The notes below the pieces were generated by a model. That model had not been told where the DNA came from and made no database searches. It saw only the letters and a list, made by a program, of their open reading frames with translations. From contig NZ_JAGGQP010000041.1 in the NCBI RefSeq assembly GCF_018613235.1, positions 1-64,000 on the forward strand: a stretch of 64,000 nt of DNA. The letters are read 5' to 3'. The position numbers were made by a program, and so were the translations under genes. Shown in pieces: positions 30,201 to 45,026 of this stretch. Each line of letters opens with the position of its first letter. Within the stretch, counting starts at the first letter, position 1. The stretch is from Bacillus sp. ISL-41. Lineage in GTDB: Bacteria > Bacillota > Bacilli > Bacillales > Cytobacillaceae.

Positions 30201-30829
30201 TCATTCAGGGTGAAATCGAAAGCCGCACATACAATGCGCCATATACAGCACGCCTAAAGGTTGCTATAAATGACCATGTAGAACGCGGTCAAGAACTCAC
30301 GGAAGGTTCGATCGACCCTAAGGAACTTTTAAGAGTCAAAGACGTTCAATCTGTGCAAGAATACTTATTGAAAGAAGTTCAAAAAGTATACCGTATGCAG
30401 GGTGTTGAAATCGGCGACAAGCACGTTGAAGTAATGGTGCGTCAGATGATGCGCAAGATCAGGGTTATCGACGCTGGTGAAACAGATGTACTGCCAGGCA
30501 CATTGCTTGAAATCCATCAGTTCACTGACGCTAACCGCAAAGCACTTCTTGAAGGCAAAATGCCGGCAACAGGACGTCCAGTACTGCTTGGAATCACAAA
30601 AGCATCACTTGAGACGGATTCATTCCTGTCTGCAGCATCCTTCCAGGAAACAACAAGAGTGCTTACAGATGCAGCGATCAAAGGCAAGCGCGATGAGCTT
30701 CTCGGCCTGAAGGAAAATGTTATCATCGGTAAACTTGTTCCTGCTGGAACTGGTATGCAGCGCTACAGAAGAGCTGAACCAATTTCTATGGAAGAAGAAA
30801 ATGCTGAAGATGCAATCACTGTAGAATAA
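27227..30829 (+). CDS. rpoC: RNA polymerase beta' subunit
   Basis: RpoC carries the catalytic magnesium site. The 1200 residues show the N-terminal zinc finger CHCG...CDRCG (about 60-78), the catalytic [12 protein letters not shown] (about 447-458), the trigger loop region and the second zinc site [13 protein letters not shown] (about 890). The TTG start has GGGAGG 8 nt upstream and gives the [10 protein letters not shown] start of B. subtilis RpoC. Length is typical for Bacillus. Confidence 0.98.
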   Translation: MLDVNNFEYMKIGLASPDKIRSWSFGEVKKPETINYRTLKPEKDGLFCERIFGPTKDWECHCGKYKRVRYKGVVCDRCGVEVTRAKVRRERMGHIELAAPVSHIWYFKGIPSRMGLILDMSPRALEEVIYFASYVVTETGDTALEKKQLLSEKEYRAYREKYGNKFQAAMGAEAIKKLLSDIDLDKEADMLKEELRTAQGQRRTRAIKRLEVVEAFRGSGNEPSWMILDVLPVIPPELRPMVQLDGGRFATSDLNDLYRRVINRNNRLKRLLDLGAPSIIVQNEKRMLQEAVDALIDNGRRGRPVTGPGNRPLKSLSHMLKGKQGRFRQNLLGKRVDYSGRSVIVVGPNLHMYQCGLPKEMALELFKPFVMKELVQKGLAHNIKSAKRKIERVSPEVWDVLEDVIKEHPVLLNRAPTLHRLGIQAFEPTLVEGRAIRLHPLVCTAYNADFDGDQMAVHVPLSAEAQAEARLLMLAAQNILNPKDGKPVVTPSQDMVLGNYYLTLEREGAVGEGMVFKDTNEALIAYQNGYVHLHTRIAVAASSLGNQTFTEEQNGQLLITTVGKLIFNEILPASFPYINEPSKQNLEEKTPEIYFVEKGADIKEVIKSMKLVDPFKKKILGNIIAEVFKKFKITETSKMLDRMKGLGFTYSTKAGITVGVADIVVLKEKQEIISEAQTKVDNVLKQFRRGLITEDERYDRVISIWSQAKDNIQAKLMKSLDNSNPIFMMSDSGARGNASNFTQLAGMRGLMANPAGRIIELPIKSSFREGLTVLEYFISTHGARKGLADTALKTADSGYLTRRLVDVAQDVIVREDDCGTDRGLFIKSLKDGTEVIEPLDERLIGRYARKAIKHPETKAVIVPENGLITEDLTVEVVEAGIEEVWIRSAFTCNTRHGVCKKCYGRNLATGQEVEVGEAVGIIAAQSIGEPGTQLTMRTFHTGGVAGDDITQGLPRIQELFEARNPKGQAVISELEGVVVGINEGKDRQQEIVIQGEIESRTYNAPYTARLKVAINDHVERGQELTEGSIDPKELLRVKDVQSVQEYLLKEVQKVYRMQGVEIGDKHVEVMVRQMMRKIRVIDAGETDVLPGTLLEIHQFTDANRKALLEGKMPATGRPVLLGITKASLETDSFLSAASFQETTRVLTDAAIKGKRDELLGLKENVIIGKLVPAGTGMQRYRRAEPISMEEENAEDAITVE

Positions 30830-30839
30830 AATAAGGAGT

Positions 30840-30877
30840 GCGGCGCTCTCTGCTACGGCAGAAAGTGCCGCCTTTTT
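30840..30877 (+). terminator. Intrinsic terminator of rpoB-rpoC
   Basis: A 14-bp stem with one mismatch and one G.T pair (30840-30853 with 30858-30871) is followed by five T, about 10 nt behind rpoC. Confidence 0.88.
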
Positions 30878-30942
30878 AAAGAAAAAAAGAATGGATCTAT
30901 GAATAAAAACAACAATCTAGCGAAAAAAGTTTTCTAATGTTG

Positions 30943-30971
30943 TTGACATCCCTTGCACTAGATGTTAATAT
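30943..30971 (+). promoter_or_regulatory. Promoter of ybxF-rpsL-rpsG-fusA
   Basis: TTGACA (30943-30948) and TAATAT (30966-30971) are spaced by 17 nt, directly after the rpoC terminator and 42 nt before the ybxF start. Confidence 0.85.
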
Positions 30972-31012
30972 TTCAAAGGTGCTCCTATTTACTGGTTACT
31001 TTGGAGGATATC

Positions 31013-31261
31013 ATGTCTTATGAAAAAGTAGCTCAGGCTAAAAAGATTATAGTAGGATCAAAGCAAACAGTGAAAGCACTGAAGGCTGGCGAAGTAATCG
31101 AACTGGTCATTGCGAAGGATGCTGACATGAAAGTGACAGCGAATCTATTGCAGACTGCCAGGGACATGAACACCGCCATCACCTATGTCGACTCTATGAA
31201 AAAATTAGGGAAGGCATGCGGGATTGCCGTAGGAGCTTCAGCTGTAGCGATAACCAAGTGA
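31013..31261 (+). CDS. ybxF: YbxF, L7Ae-family RNA-binding protein
   Basis: Proteins of this 82-residue family bind K-turn RNA; B. subtilis YbxF associates with ribosomes during growth. The whole protein is one L7Ae domain, with the RNA-binding region around [15 protein letters not shown] (about 23-37) and the loop [13 protein letters not shown] (about 61-73). The ATG at 31013 has GGAGG 7 nt upstream and gives the normal MSYEKV start; the open frame further 5' runs into the promoter. It is the first gene of the str operon here. Confidence 0.94.
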   Translation: MSYEKVAQAKKIIVGSKQTVKALKAGEVIELVIAKDADMKVTANLLQTARDMNTAITYVDSMKKLGKACGIAVGASAVAITK

Positions 31262-31304
31262 AAACTGTTTTTGCAGTGGACTGCAAGAACTTTGTTTTTT
31301 GTAA

Positions 31305-31784
<480 letters not shown>

Positions 31785-31824
31785 TAAACAAAACTAATTA
31801 GCCTTTTTGAAAGGAGGAAAAAAC

Positions 31825-32295
31825 ATGCCACGTAAAGGTCCAGTTGCAAAAAGAGACGTATTGCCGGATCCGATTTATAACTCAAAGCTTATCACTCGCT
31901 TGATCAACAAGATGATGATCGATGGCAAGAGAGGTAAATCACAAAAGATCCTTTATTCAGCTTTTGATATCATTCGTGAGCGCTCAGGCAAAGAGCCAAT
32001 CGAAGTATTCGATGCAGCTCTTAAGAACATCATGCCTGTTCTAGAAGTAAAAGCACGCCGTGTAGGTGGAGCTAACTATCAAGTACCAATCGAGGTGCGT
32101 GCAGACCGCCGTACAACTCTTGGTCTTCGCTGGTTGGTAAACTACTCACGTCTTCGTGGGGAAAAGACAATGGAAGAGCGTCTTGCTAACGAAATTCTTG
32201 ACGCTGCTAACAACACTGGTGCTTCTGTTAAGAAGCGCGAAGATACACACAAAATGGCGGAAGCGAACAAAGCATTCGCTCACTATCGTTGGTAA
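31825..32295 (+). CDS. rpsG: Ribosomal protein S7
   Basis: S7 starts assembly of the 30S head and contacts E-site tRNA. The 156 residues begin [16 protein letters not shown] and include the [15 protein letters not shown] segment (about 26-40) of the rRNA-binding surface. AAAGGAGG lies 7 nt before the ATG at 31825; the ATG six codons upstream precedes that site and is rejected. fusA follows after 48 nt. Confidence 0.98.
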   Translation: MPRKGPVAKRDVLPDPIYNSKLITRLINKMMIDGKRGKSQKILYSAFDIIRERSGKEPIEVFDAALKNIMPVLEVKARRVGGANYQVPIEVRADRRTTLGLRWLVNYSRLRGEKTMEERLANEILDAANNTGASVKKREDTHKMAEANKAFAHYRW

Positions 32296-32343
32296 TCTTA
32301 CCTTCAATCTAAAAACACTTATACTAGGAAGGAGAAAGACCAA

Positions 32344-34422
32344 ATGGCAAGAGAGTTCTCCTTAGAAAAAACTCGTAATATTGGGATCATGGCTCACATT
32401 GATGCTGGTAAAACAACAACAACTGAGCGTGTTCTTTATTATACTGGCCGTATCCACAAGATCGGCGAAACACATGAAGGTGCTTCTCAGATGGACTGGA
32501 TGGAGCAGGAACAAGAGCGTGGAATCACGATCACTTCTGCTGCAACAACAGCTTCTTGGAAAGAACACCGTGTAAACATCATCGATACACCAGGACACGT
32601 AGACTTCACTGTTGAAGTTGAACGTTCTCTTCGTGTACTTGATGGTGCAGTAGCTGTACTTGACGCACAGTCAGGTGTTGAGCCTCAAACTGAAACAGTT
32701 TGGCGCCAGGCTACTACTTATGGAGTTCCACGTGTAGTATTCGTTAACAAAATGGATAAGTTAGGCGCGGACTTCTTATACTCAGTATCAACTATTCATG
32801 ATCGTCTTCAAGCTAACGCTCATCCGATCCAACTTCCGATCGGTGCTGAAGATGAGTTTGAAGCAATCATCGACTTAGTTGAAATGAGAGCAATCTTCTA
32901 TGGTAATGACCTTGGAACAGAAATCACTGTTGGGGAAATTCCTGAAGAATATATGGCTCAAGCTGAAGAATACCGTGAAAAGCTAGTAGAAGCGGTAGCT
33001 GAGCTTGACGAAGAGTTAATGGAAAAATACCTAGGCGGAGAAGAGCTTACAGTCGAAGAGATCAAAGCTGCAATCCGTAAAGGTACAACGAATGTTGAAT
33101 TCTACCCAGTTATCTGTGGTTCAGCATTCAAAAACAAAGGTGTTCAACTAATGCTTGACGCTGTTATCGACTACCTTCCTTCTCCGCTTGATGTACCTGC
33201 AATCCAGGGCCATCTTCCGGATACTGAAGATGTGGTTGAGCGTCACTCTGACGACAACGAGCCGTTCTCTGCTCTTGCGTTTAAAGTTATGACTGACCCT
33301 TATGTTGGTAAATTAACATTCTTCCGCGTTTACTCCGGAACTCTTGATTCTGGCTCTTATGTCCAGAACTCGACTAAAGGAAAGCGTGAGCGTATCGGAC
33401 GTATCCTTCAGATGCACGCGAACAGCCGTCAGGAAATCTCAACGGTTTACGCTGGTGACATCGCTGCAGCTGTAGGTTTGAAAGATACAACTACTGGTGA
33501 CACTCTATGTGATGAAAAATCTCTAGTTATTCTTGAATCCATGCAGTTCCCAGAGCCAGTAATCCAGTTATCAGTTGAGCCTAAGTCAAAAGCTGACCAG
33601 GACAAGATGACAACTGCATTGCAAAAGCTTCAAGAAGAAGATCCTACATTCCGCGCACACACTGACCAGGAAACTGGACAGGTTATCATCGCTGGAATGG
33701 GTGAACTTCACCTTGACATCATCGTTGACCGTATGAAGCGTGAATTTAAAGTGGAAGCAAACGTTGGTGCACCTCAGGTTGCATACCGTGAAACTTTCCG
33801 CGAATCAGCTAACGTTGAAGGTAAATTCGCTCGTCAATCCGGTGGACGTGGCCAATACGGACACGTTTGGATTGAGTTCTCTCCAAACGAAGAAGGAAAA
33901 GGCTTTGAATTCGTGAACGGCATCGTCGGTGGGGTAGTTCCACGTGAATACATCCCAGCGGTTCAAGCTGGTCTTGAAGATGCTCTAGATCGCGGAGTTC
34001 TTGCAGGATATCCACTCGTTGACATCAAGGCAAGACTGTTTGACGGTTCTTACCACGATGTTGACTCCTCTGAAATGGCGTTTAAAATCGCTGCTTCAAT
34101 GGCACTTAAGAATGCGGCTTCCAAGTGTAAGCCAGTTATCCTTGAGCCTGTCATGAGGGTTGAAGTTGTTATCCCTGAAGAATATCTTGGAGATATCATG
34201 GGTATGATCACAGCTCGTCGCGGACGCGTCGAAGGTATGGATGCTCGTGGTAACGCTCAAGTAGTTCGTTCGATGGTTCCACTTTCAGAAATGTTCGGTT
34301 ATGCAACTGCTCTTCGTTCAAGCACACAAGGACGCGGTGTATTCTCAATGCACTTCGACCACTACGAAGAAGTTCCTAAATCTGTTTCTGAAGAAATCAT
34401 CAAAAAAAATAAAGGTGAATAA
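32344..34422 (+). CDS. fusA: Elongation factor G
   Basis: EF-G drives tRNA-mRNA translocation and, with RRF, ribosome recycling. The 692-residue GTPase shows the P loop [12 protein letters not shown] (about 17-28), DTPGHVDF (about 81-88) and NKMDK (about 135), followed by domains II-V with the MGELHLDI and GMGEL-like segments. AAGGAG lies 9 nt before the ATG. It is the last gene of str before the hairpin-containing spacer to tuf. Confidence 0.98.
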   Translation: MAREFSLEKTRNIGIMAHIDAGKTTTTERVLYYTGRIHKIGETHEGASQMDWMEQEQERGITITSAATTASWKEHRVNIIDTPGHVDFTVEVERSLRVLDGAVAVLDAQSGVEPQTETVWRQATTYGVPRVVFVNKMDKLGADFLYSVSTIHDRLQANAHPIQLPIGAEDEFEAIIDLVEMRAIFYGNDLGTEITVGEIPEEYMAQAEEYREKLVEAVAELDEELMEKYLGGEELTVEEIKAAIRKGTTNVEFYPVICGSAFKNKGVQLMLDAVIDYLPSPLDVPAIQGHLPDTEDVVERHSDDNEPFSALAFKVMTDPYVGKLTFFRVYSGTLDSGSYVQNSTKGKRERIGRILQMHANSRQEISTVYAGDIAAAVGLKDTTTGDTLCDEKSLVILESMQFPEPVIQLSVEPKSKADQDKMTTALQKLQEEDPTFRAHTDQETGQVIIAGMGELHLDIIVDRMKREFKVEANVGAPQVAYRETFRESANVEGKFARQSGGRGQYGHVWIEFSPNEEGKGFEFVNGIVGGVVPREYIPAVQAGLEDALDRGVLAGYPLVDIKARLFDGSYHDVDSSEMAFKIAASMALKNAASKCKPVILEPVMRVEVVIPEEYLGDIMGMITARRGRVEGMDARGNAQVVRSMVPLSEMFGYATALRSSTQGRGVFSMHFDHYEEVPKSVSEEIIKKNKGE

Positions 34423-34469
34423 TTGATTTTCACCTATTAATCAAGTATAACTACTAATGTAAGCATAAC

Positions 34470-34499
34470 GCTGTGGGATAGGGGTTCCTATTTCACAGC
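34470..34499 (+). other. Strong hairpin between fusA and tuf
   Basis: Arms 34470-34482 and 34487-34499 form a 13-bp stem with two G.T pairs and a GGTT loop. No T tract follows, so it is unlikely to end transcription. It may stabilise or process the fusA-tuf mRNA; tuf has no clear promoter of its own in the spacer. Confidence 0.65.
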
Positions 34500-34546
34500 A
34501 CATTAAAATATACTTAATTTTCATATATTAAAGGAGGATTTTTCTA

Positions 34547-35734
34547 ATGGGAAAAGCTAAATTCGATCGTTCTAAGCCACACGTTAACATTGGTACAATT
34601 GGTCACGTTGACCATGGTAAAACTACTCTAACAGCTGCTATCACTACTGTTCTTTCTAAAGTAGGCGGCGGTGAAGCACGCGGATATGACCAAATCGACG
34701 CTGCTCCAGAAGAGCGTGAGCGTGGTATCACAATTTCAACTGCACACGTTGAGTATGAAACTGCAACTCGTCACTATGCACACGTTGACTGCCCAGGACA
34801 CGCTGACTATGTTAAAAACATGATCACTGGTGCTGCGCAAATGGATGGCGGAATCCTTGTAGTATCTGCTGCTGATGGCCCAATGCCACAAACTCGTGAG
34901 CACATCCTTCTTTCTCGTCAGGTAGGCGTACCTTACCTTGTTGTATTCATGAACAAGTGTGACATGGTTGACGACGAAGAACTTCTTGAATTAGTAGAAA
35001 TGGAAGTACGTGACCTTCTTTCTGAATACGACTTCCCTGGCGATGACATCCCAGTTATCAAAGGTTCTGCTCTTAAAGCTCTTGAAGGAGCTCCAGAATG
35101 GGAAGAAAAAATCAACGAGCTTATGGCTGCAGTTGATGAGTACATCCCAACACCAACACGTGATACTGACAAGCCTTTCATGATGCCTGTTGAGGACGTA
35201 TTCTCAATCACTGGCCGTGGAACAGTTGCTACAGGACGTGTTGAGCGTGGACAAGTTAAAGTCGGTGACGTAATCGAAATCATCGGTATGACTGAAGAGC
35301 CAAAATCAACTACTGTAACAGGTGTTGAAATGTTCCGTAAGCTTCTTGATTATGCAGAAGCTGGAGACAACATCGGTGCACTTCTTCGTGGGGTAGCTCG
35401 TGAAGATATCCAACGTGGTCAAGTACTTGCTAAGCCAGGTTCTGTTAAGCCACACACAAAGTTCACTGCTGAAGTATACGTTCTTTCAAAAGAAGAAGGT
35501 GGACGTCACACTCCATTCTTCACAAACTACCGTCCACAGTTCTACTTCCGTACAACTGATGTAACTGGTATTTGTAACCTTCCTGAAGGCGTAGAAATGG
35601 TTATGCCTGGTGACAACATCGAAATGACTGTTGAACTAATCGCTCCAATCGCTATCGAAGAAGGAACTAAGTTCTCAATTCGTGAAGGCGGCCGTACAGT
35701 AGGCGCTGGCGTTGTAGCTTCTATTCAAGAGTAA
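34547..35734 (+). CDS. tuf: Elongation factor Tu
   Basis: EF-Tu delivers aminoacyl-tRNA to the ribosome. The 395-residue GTPase has [10 protein letters not shown] (about 19-28), DCPGHADY (about 80-87) and NKCD (about 135-138), with domains II and III behind. AAAGGAGG lies 9 nt before the ATG. Codon use is strongly biased, as expected for a very highly expressed gene. A perfect terminator follows 16 nt after the stop. Confidence 0.99.
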   Translation: MGKAKFDRSKPHVNIGTIGHVDHGKTTLTAAITTVLSKVGGGEARGYDQIDAAPEERERGITISTAHVEYETATRHYAHVDCPGHADYVKNMITGAAQMDGGILVVSAADGPMPQTREHILLSRQVGVPYLVVFMNKCDMVDDEELLELVEMEVRDLLSEYDFPGDDIPVIKGSALKALEGAPEWEEKINELMAAVDEYIPTPTRDTDKPFMMPVEDVFSITGRGTVATGRVERGQVKVGDVIEIIGMTEEPKSTTVTGVEMFRKLLDYAEAGDNIGALLRGVAREDIQRGQVLAKPGSVKPHTKFTAEVYVLSKEEGGRHTPFFTNYRPQFYFRTTDVTGICNLPEGVEMVMPGDNIEMTVELIAPIAIEEGTKFSIREGGRTVGAGVVASIQE

Positions 35735-35750
35735 TTTTTAATAAACAATG

Positions 35751-35784
35751 AAAGCAGCTGGATGACGATCCAGCTGCTTTTTTT
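35751..35784 (+). terminator. Intrinsic terminator of the str operon
   Basis: A perfect 13-bp stem (35751-35763 with 35768-35780), GACG loop and a seven-T run. Confidence 0.96.
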
Positions 35785-35880
35785 ATATTTTGCATGCAGT
35801 TTAGGACCTTTAAATTTAAATAAGAATTTCATGTTTCTTCTATATTATAAGATGCCATCCTCCGGAATAGGTTAGCAAGC

Positions 35881-35970
35881 GTGAGAACGGTAAAAGCAGA
35901 AGCAATTCATTGCCGAAAAGTGAACATAAAAGAGAAAATGGTAAAAGCAGAAGCAATTCATTGCCTGTAT
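35881..35970. repeat. 52-nt-type intergenic repeat, two units (variant B)
   Basis: The 26-nt stretch that begins GGTAAAAGCAGAAGC is repeated identically at 35889 and 35940, a 51-nt period. The first copy has CGGTAA and TTGCCG as flanking complementary arms. The sequence is related to the array at 60985-61285. Confidence 0.78.
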
Positions 35971-36087
35971 TGAGTTAATAATAAATAATCCTCACAAAAA
36001 ACAACCATTATAGAATTTTAATCTCTTCTAAAACTCCACAGGAATTATTTTCTCCCCGTCCAAATAGTTAGAAATCTCTTTCCCCAC

Positions 36088-36186
36088 TTGTAAAATACCA
36101 ATGCGCCCGCTATAATAGTAAAAGTGTGTTAAACATAATTAAAAAGCGGAATACTTCTTGCATTTGGGTTATGTTTTATGTATAAT
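36088..36186 (+). promoter_or_regulatory. Two tandem promoters of the S10 operon
   Basis: P1: TTGTAA (36088-36093) and TATAAT (36111-36116), spacer 17. P2: TTGCAT (36158-36163) and TATAAT (36181-36186), spacer 17. Both precede the rpsJ leader. Confidence 0.88.
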
Positions 36187-36194
36187 AGACAATG

Positions 36195-36626
<432 letters not shown>

Positions 36627-36663
36627 TAAATAAACATTATAATTCACAGGAGGTGTGACTGAA

Positions 36664-37293
36664 ATGACCAAAGGAATCTTAGGAAGAAAGATTGGTATGA
36701 CTCAAGTATTTGCTGAAAACGGCGACCTTATCCCGGTTACTGTGGTAGAAGCTTCTCCAAACGTAGTGCTTCAAGTGAAATCTGCTGAGACAGATGGCTA
36801 CGAAGCAATCCAGCTTGGCTTTGAAGACAAGCGCGAAAAGCTCTCTAACAAACCTGAAAAAGGCCACGTTTCAAAAGCAAACACTGCTCCTAAGCGCTTC
36901 GTAAAGGAATTAAACGGAGTCGATGTAGCAGGATATGAAGTTGGTCAGGAAGTCAAAGTTGATATTTTCGCAGAAGGCGATATCGTAGATGTTACAGGAA
37001 TCTCAAAGGGTAAAGGTTTCCAAGGTGTAATCAAGCGCCACGGACAATCTCGCGGACCAATGGCTCACGGTTCTCGTTACCACCGCCGCCCTGGTTCAAT
37101 GGGTCCTGTTGCTCCAAACCGCGTATTCAAAGGTAAACTTCTACCTGGACGCATGGGTGGAGAGCAGATCACTGTTCAAAACCTGCAAATCGTTAAAATT
37201 GACGCAGAGCGTAACCTTCTTCTAATCAAAGGAAACGTTCCTGGTGCTAGAAAAGCCCTTCTAAAAATCAAAGCTGCTGTAAAAGCTAAGTAA
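36664..37293 (+). CDS. rplC: Ribosomal protein L3
   Basis: L3 is an early-assembling 50S protein whose long loop reaches the peptidyl-transferase centre. The 209 residues begin [16 protein letters not shown] and hold the loop sequence [19 protein letters not shown] (about 133-151). The ATG at 36664 is chosen over a GTG three codons upstream, as it has AGGAGG 9 nt before it and gives the normal start. Confidence 0.98.
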   Translation: MTKGILGRKIGMTQVFAENGDLIPVTVVEASPNVVLQVKSAETDGYEAIQLGFEDKREKLSNKPEKGHVSKANTAPKRFVKELNGVDVAGYEVGQEVKVDIFAEGDIVDVTGISKGKGFQGVIKRHGQSRGPMAHGSRYHRRPGSMGPVAPNRVFKGKLLPGRMGGEQITVQNLQIVKIDAERNLLLIKGNVPGARKALLKIKAAVKAK

Positions 37294-37319
37294 TTTTTAC
37301 AGGAAAGGAGGAAACAAGA

Positions 37320-37943
37320 ATGCCTAAAGTAGCATTATTTAACCAAGCTGGTTCACAAGTTGGAGATATCGAACTTAACGATTCAGTATTTGGTATTGAG
37401 CCTAACACCCACGTAATGTTCGAAGCAGTAGTAATGCAGAGAGCTTCATTACGTCAGGGAACTCATAAAACTAAAATTCGTTCTGAAGTAGCGGGCGGTG
37501 GACGCAAACCGTGGAAACAAAAAGGAACTGGACGTGCGCGTCAAGGTTCTATCCGTTCTCCACAATGGCGCGGCGGCGGTACTGTATTCGGTCCTGTTCC
37601 ACGCAGCTACAGCTATAAATTGCCTAAGAAAGTTCGTCGTTTAGCAATCAAATCTGCTTTATCATCAAAAGTACAATCTGAAAACATCCTTGTTCTTGAA
37701 AGCCTTGCTTTTGAAGCTCCAAAGACAAAGGAATTCAAAACTGTACTTAGCGGTCTTTCTGTTAACACGAAAGCCTTGATCGTTACAGCAGGTCTTGAAG
37801 AGAACGTAGCACTTTCAGCACGTAACATTCCTGGAGTAACTGTTGTTACTGCTGATGGAATCAACGTATTGGATGTTCTAAATCATGATAAGCTGATCAT
37901 GACAAAAGCAGCTGTTGAAAAAGTAGAGGAGGTGCTTGCATAA
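37320..37943 (+). CDS. rplD: Ribosomal protein L4
   Basis: L4 lines the peptide exit tunnel; in several bacteria it represses the S10 operon. The 207-residue protein carries the tunnel loop [19 protein letters not shown] (about 60-78), where macrolide-resistance changes occur; it looks wild type. The stop codon overlaps the rplW start by one base (TAATG), so translation is probably coupled. Confidence 0.98.
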   Translation: MPKVALFNQAGSQVGDIELNDSVFGIEPNTHVMFEAVVMQRASLRQGTHKTKIRSEVAGGGRKPWKQKGTGRARQGSIRSPQWRGGGTVFGPVPRSYSYKLPKKVRRLAIKSALSSKVQSENILVLESLAFEAPKTKEFKTVLSGLSVNTKALIVTAGLEENVALSARNIPGVTVVTADGINVLDVLNHDKLIMTKAAVEKVEEVLA

Positions 37944-38227
37944 TGGATGCACGCGATATCATTAAGCGCCCCGTTATTACAGAACGTTCTTCTGACCTAA
38001 TGGCTGAGAAGAAATACACTTTCGAAGTTGATACTAGAGCTAACAAGACTCAAGTTAAAGATGCTATTCAAGCTATTTTCGGCGTAAAAGTTGAAAAAGT
38101 TAACATCATGAACTACAAAGGTAAGTTCAAGCGTATGGGCAAATTCGGCGGTTACACAAACAAGCGTCGTAAAGCAATCGTTAAACTTACTCAAGACAGC
38201 AAAGAAATCGAATTCTTCGAAGTATAA
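37943..38227 (+). CDS. rplW: Ribosomal protein L23
   Basis: L23 sits at the tunnel exit and docks trigger factor and SRP. The 94-residue product starts [16 protein letters not shown] and has the extended loop [18 protein letters not shown] (about 54-71). GAGGTG inside the end of rplD is its ribosome binding site. Length matches Bacillus L23. Confidence 0.98.
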   Translation: MDARDIIKRPVITERSSDLMAEKKYTFEVDTRANKTQVKDAIQAIFGVKVEKVNIMNYKGKFKRMGKFGGYTNKRRKAIVKLTQDSKEIEFFEV

Positions 38228-38238
38228 TAATCCAATAA

Positions 38239-39087
<849 letters not shown>

Positions 39088-39144
39088 CGGGATTGAGCTA
39101 CGGTTCGCGGGAACCGTAGGGCAATCACGAAGGGAGGTTCAATC

Positions 39145-39423
39145 ATGGGTCGCAGCTTAAAAAAAGGACCTTTTGTTGATGAGCACTTAATCACAAAGAT
39201 CGAAAAGTTAAATGAAACTGAAGGCAAGAAAGTTGTTAAAACTTGGTCTCGCCGTTCAACGATCTTCCCACAATTCATCGGACACACTATTGCTGTCTAC
39301 GATGGTCGCAAACATGTACCTGTTTATGTCACTGAAGACATGGTAGGCCACAAGCTTGGAGAATTTGCTCCAACTCGTACTTACAAAGGTCATGGTAATG
39401 ACGATAAGAAAACAAGACGTTAA
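39145..39423 (+). CDS. rpsS: Ribosomal protein S19
   Basis: S19 forms a complex with S13 in the 30S head, contacting A-site tRNA and the B1 bridge. The 92-residue product begins [15 protein letters not shown] and carries the motif [16 protein letters not shown] (about 70-85). GGGAGG lies 9 nt before the ATG. A small inverted repeat (CTACGGTTC/GAACCGTAG, 39099-39118) lies in the spacer behind rplB. Confidence 0.98.
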   Translation: MGRSLKKGPFVDEHLITKIEKLNETEGKKVVKTWSRRSTIFPQFIGHTIAVYDGRKHVPVYVTEDMVGHKLGEFAPTRTYKGHGNDDKKTRR

Positions 39424-39441
39424 TGAGAGGAGGGCATCCAA

Positions 39442-39783
39442 ATGCAAGCTAAAGCTGTTGCAAGAACAGTTCGTATTGCTCCTCGTAAAGCTCGACTAGT
39501 TCTAGATTTAATTCGAGGAAAGCAAGTTGGTGAAGCGGTAGCTATCTTAAACCTTACCCCTAAGGCAGCTTCTCCAATCGTAGATAAAGTGTTAAAGTCT
39601 GCATTAGCAAACGCAGAGCACAACTATGAGATGGATGTTAATAACCTTGTCGTTTCGGAAGCTTACGCTAACGAAGGACCAACGTTGAAACGTTTCCGTC
39701 CACGTGCTATGGGCCGTGCAAGTGCTATTAACAAACGTACTAGCCACATTACAATCGTTTTATCAGAAAAGAAGGAGGGATAA
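39442..39783 (+). CDS. rplV: Ribosomal protein L22
   Basis: L22 lines the exit tunnel through a long beta hairpin. The 113-residue protein has the conserved N-terminal stretch [17 protein letters not shown] (about 12-28) and the hairpin region [17 protein letters not shown] (about 80-96), where macrolide resistance can arise; it appears intact. rpsC begins 3 nt after the stop. Confidence 0.98.
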   Translation: MQAKAVARTVRIAPRKARLVLDLIRGKQVGEAVAILNLTPKAASPIVDKVLKSALANAEHNYEMDVNNLVVSEAYANEGPTLKRFRPRAMGRASAINKRTSHITIVLSEKKEG

Positions 39784-39786
39784 TCA

Positions 39787-41069
<1,283 letters not shown>

Positions 41070-41088
41070 TTGAGAGGAGGTTCTCACA

Positions 41089-41352
41089 ATGAGTGAACGC
41101 AACCAACGCAAAGTTTATACTGGACGCGTTGTATCTGACAAGATGGACAAAACTGTCACTGTTCTTGTTGAAACATACAAAAAGCATTCATTATACGGCA
41201 AGCGTGTAAAATACTCTAAGAAATTCAAAGCTCATGATGAGCAAAATGAGGCAAAAATCGGCGATGTAGTACGTATCATGGAAACTCGTCCGCTATCTGC
41301 CACAAAACGTTTCCGCCTTGTAGAAGTGGTGGAAAAAGCTGTTATTATCTAA
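41089..41352 (+). CDS. rpsQ: Ribosomal protein S17
   Basis: S17 is an OB-fold primary 16S rRNA-binding protein. The 87-residue product has [17 protein letters not shown] (about 12-28) and [20 protein letters not shown] (about 60-79). GAGGAGG lies 9 nt before the ATG. Confidence 0.98.
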   Translation: MSERNQRKVYTGRVVSDKMDKTVTVLVETYKKHSLYGKRVKYSKKFKAHDEQNEAKIGDVVRIMETRPLSATKRFRLVEVVEKAVII

Positions 41353-41365
41353 TTGTTCGGATTAA

Positions 41366-41761
<396 letters not shown>

Positions 41762-41795
41762 TCTATTTCAAATGCCTTTAAGGAGGTGCACACAG

Positions 41796-42107
41796 ATGCA
41801 TGTAAAAAAAGGTGACAAAGTAATGGTCATCTCTGGTAAGGACAAAGGCAAAACAGGGATCATCCTTGAAGCTTATCCAAAGCAAAGCCGTGTTCTTGTA
41901 GAAGGAATCAATATCGTGAAAAAACACGCTAAGCCTTCTCAAGTAAATCCACAAGGTGGAATCTTGAACCAGGAAGCACCTATCCATGTATCAAACGTAA
42001 TGCCTGTAGATCCGAAGTCTGGCACACCAACCCGAGTTGGTTACACTGTCGAGAACGGCAAGAAGGTACGCGTTGCTAAAAAATCCGGTGAAGTTCTAGA
42101 TAAATAG
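41796..42107 (+). CDS. rplX: Ribosomal protein L24
   Basis: L24 starts 50S assembly. The 103-residue protein has an N-terminal KOW motif in [18 protein letters not shown] (about 4-21). The ATG at 41796 has AAGGAGG 9 nt upstream and gives the normal MHVKKGD start; the open frame eight codons further 5' has no ribosome binding site. Confidence 0.97.
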   Translation: MHVKKGDKVMVISGKDKGKTGIILEAYPKQSRVLVEGINIVKKHAKPSQVNPQGGILNQEAPIHVSNVMPVDPKSGTPTRVGYTVENGKKVRVAKKSGEVLDK

Positions 42108-42133
42108 TCTATTGAAGAAGGGAGGTACAATCG

Positions 42134-42673
42134 ATGAACCGCCTAAAAGAAAAGTTCAACAATGAAATTACTCCTGCTCTTATGAGCAAGTTTAACTATA
42201 AGTCAATCATGGAAGTTCCTAAACTTGAAAAGATCGTAATCAACATGGGTGTAGGTGACGCTGTTGCCAACGCTAAAGCTCTTGATGTTGCAGTTGAGGA
42301 ATTAGCAACGATCACTGGTCAAAAGCCAGTCGTGACTCGTGCTAAGAAATCAATCGCTGGCTTCCGCCTTCGTGAAGGTATGCCAATCGGTGCGAAAGTA
42401 ACACTTCGCGGTGAGCGCATGTACGAATTCATCGACAAGTTAATTTCAGTATCTTTACCACGTGTACGTGACTTCCGCGGTATCTCGAAGAAGTCTTTCG
42501 ACGGACGCGGTAACTACACACTTGGTGTTAAAGAACAGTTAATCTTCCCTGAAATTGATTACGATAAAGTAAATAAAGTACGTGGCATGGACATTGTTAT
42601 TGTAACGACTGCTAACACTGATGAAGAAGCTCGTGAACTATTAACACAATTCGGAATGCCATTTCAAAAGTAA
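42134..42673 (+). CDS. rplE: Ribosomal protein L5
   Basis: L5 binds 5S rRNA and contacts P-site tRNA. The 179 residues have the N-terminal [19 protein letters not shown] (about 21-39) and the C-terminal signature with [17 protein letters not shown] (about 136-152). GGGAGG lies 9 nt before the ATG. It is followed by the type Z S14 gene after 25 nt. Confidence 0.98.
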   Translation: MNRLKEKFNNEITPALMSKFNYKSIMEVPKLEKIVINMGVGDAVANAKALDVAVEELATITGQKPVVTRAKKSIAGFRLREGMPIGAKVTLRGERMYEFIDKLISVSLPRVRDFRGISKKSFDGRGNYTLGVKEQLIFPEIDYDKVNKVRGMDIVIVTTANTDEEARELLTQFGMPFQK

Positions 42674-42683
42674 TCTCTAATAA

Positions 42684-42884
<201 letters not shown>

Positions 42885-42914
42885 AACTGAAAGCTCTGGA
42901 AGGAGGTAAATTAA

Positions 42915-43313
42915 ATGGTCATGACAGATCCGATTGCAGATTTGCTAACTCGTATTCGTAATGCGAATATGGTTCGTCACGAAAAATTAGAAGTACCTGC
43001 TTCTAACATTAAAAAAGAAATCGCTGAGATCCTTAAGCGTGAAGGTTTCGTGCGTGACGTTGAATATATCGAAGACAATAAGCAAGGTATCATCCGTATC
43101 TTCTTGAAGTACGGTGCAAACAATGAGCGTGTTATCACTGGTCTTAAGAGAATCAGTAAGCCAGGTCTTCGCGTTTATGCAAAATCAACTGAAGTACCAC
43201 GCGTACTTAACGGTTTAGGTATTGCTTTAGTATCAACTTCAAACGGCGTTATAACTGACAAAGAAGCTCGCGCTAAGCAAGTGGGCGGAGAAGTTCTAGC
43301 ATACGTTTGGTAA
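42915..43313 (+). CDS. rpsH: Ribosomal protein S8
   Basis: S8 binds helix 21 of 16S rRNA and in E. coli represses spc operon translation. The 132-residue product begins [17 protein letters not shown] and ends with the signature around [19 protein letters not shown]. The first ATG (42915) has AAGGAGG 9 nt upstream and is favoured over the ATG two codons on. Confidence 0.98.
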   Translation: MVMTDPIADLLTRIRNANMVRHEKLEVPASNIKKEIAEILKREGFVRDVEYIEDNKQGIIRIFLKYGANNERVITGLKRISKPGLRVYAKSTEVPRVLNGLGIALVSTSNGVITDKEARAKQVGGEVLAYVW

Positions 43314-43345
43314 TAGATTTTTCTGAATGAATGGAGGTGCAACAA

Positions 43346-43882
43346 ATGTCACGCGTAGGTAAAAAACCAATTGAAATTCCAGCTGGTGTTACTGTTACTC
43401 TTGATAACAATCACGTAACGGTAAAAGGACCAAAAGGTGAATTGTCTCGTACTTTTCACTCTGACATCGAAATCAAGATCGAAGAGAACGTAATCAACAT
43501 TTCTCGTCCAACTGATAACAAAGAACATCGTGCATTGCACGGAACGACTCGTGCGGTTCTTGCTAACATGGTTGAGGGTGTATCTAAAGGATTCGAAAGA
43601 GGCCTTGAGCTAGTAGGTGTCGGTTACCGTGCGTCTAAGCAAGGTAACAAGCTTGTACTTAACGTAGGATACTCTCATCCAGTTGAAATCGAGGCAGAAA
43701 AAGGCCTTGAGATCGAAGTTCCAACAAACACTAAGGTGATTATTAAGGGAACTGACAAAGAGCGTGTTGGCGCATTGGCTGCTAACATCCGTGACGTACG
43801 TCCACCAGAGCCTTACAAAGGCAAAGGTATTCGTTATGAAGGCGAATATGTACGCCGCAAAGAAGGTAAAACAGGTAAGTAA
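43346..43882 (+). CDS. rplF: Ribosomal protein L6
   Basis: L6 stands at the base of the stalk near the sarcin-ricin loop. The 178-residue protein has two similar domains and the C-terminal signature [16 protein letters not shown] (about 152-167). The ATG at 43346 has GGAGGTG 7 nt upstream and gives [12 protein letters not shown]; the frame open to 43331 overlaps the ribosome binding site. Confidence 0.98.
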   Translation: MSRVGKKPIEIPAGVTVTLDNNHVTVKGPKGELSRTFHSDIEIKIEENVINISRPTDNKEHRALHGTTRAVLANMVEGVSKGFERGLELVGVGYRASKQGNKLVLNVGYSHPVEIEAEKGLEIEVPTNTKVIIKGTDKERVGALAANIRDVRPPEPYKGKGIRYEGEYVRRKEGKTGK

Positions 43883-43914
43883 TGCCGCATAGGTTAACGA
43901 AAGGAGTGACGTAA

Positions 43915-44274
43915 ATGATTACGAAGGCTGATAAAAACGCTACTCGCCGTAAAAGACACGGTCGTGTCCGTGCGAAACTTAGCGGAACTGAAGCTCGTCC
44001 TCGTCTAAATGTGTTCCGTTCTAACAAGCACATTTATGCTCAACTAATCGACGATGTAAAGGGAGTAACTCTAGCGAGTGCTTCTACTTTAGATAAAGAA
44101 GTGAATGTTGAAGGCAATAACCTGGAAGCAGCAAAGCAAATCGGTGAATTGATCGCTAAGCGTGCTGTGGAAAAAGGTTATAAATCAGTAGTATTTGACC
44201 GTGGCGGATACCTTTATCATGGCCGCATCCAGGCACTTGCTGATGCTGCCCGCGAAAACGGCTTAGAATTTTAA
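43915..44274 (+). CDS. rplR: Ribosomal protein L18
   Basis: L18 binds 5S rRNA and helps join it to the 50S subunit. The 119 residues begin with a basic tail ([18 protein letters not shown]) and contain [13 protein letters not shown] (about 30-42) and [20 protein letters not shown] (about 96-115). AAAGGAG lies 8 nt before the ATG. Confidence 0.98.
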   Translation: MITKADKNATRRKRHGRVRAKLSGTEARPRLNVFRSNKHIYAQLIDDVKGVTLASASTLDKEVNVEGNNLEAAKQIGELIAKRAVEKGYKSVVFDRGGYLYHGRIQALADAARENGLEF

Positions 44275-44277
44275 TAA

Positions 44278-44799
<522 letters not shown>

Positions 44800-44812
44800 G
44801 GAGGGAAATCAA

Positions 44813-44995
44813 ATGGCTAACAAATTAGAAATTACCCTCACTCGCAGCCTGATCGGCCGTCCGCAAGATCAGCGCGAAACAGTTAAGGCTCTTGGCTTAC
44901 GTAAAATGAACCAAACAGTTGAGCAACAAGATAATGCAGCAATCCGCGGCATGATCAACAAAGTTTCTCACCTTGTTACTGTAAACGAAAAATAA
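44813..44995 (+). CDS. rpmD: Ribosomal protein L30
   Basis: L30 is a small peripheral 50S protein. The 60-residue product is the short bacterial form with the signature [20 protein letters not shown] (about 12-31). AAGGAGGG lies 8 nt before the ATG, partly in the spacer behind rpsE. Confidence 0.97.
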   Translation: MANKLEITLTRSLIGRPQDQRETVKALGLRKMNQTVEQQDNAAIRGMINKVSHLVTVNEK

Positions 44996-45026
44996 TTTAT
45001 CCTTTTTAAAATAAGGAGGTGCCAAC

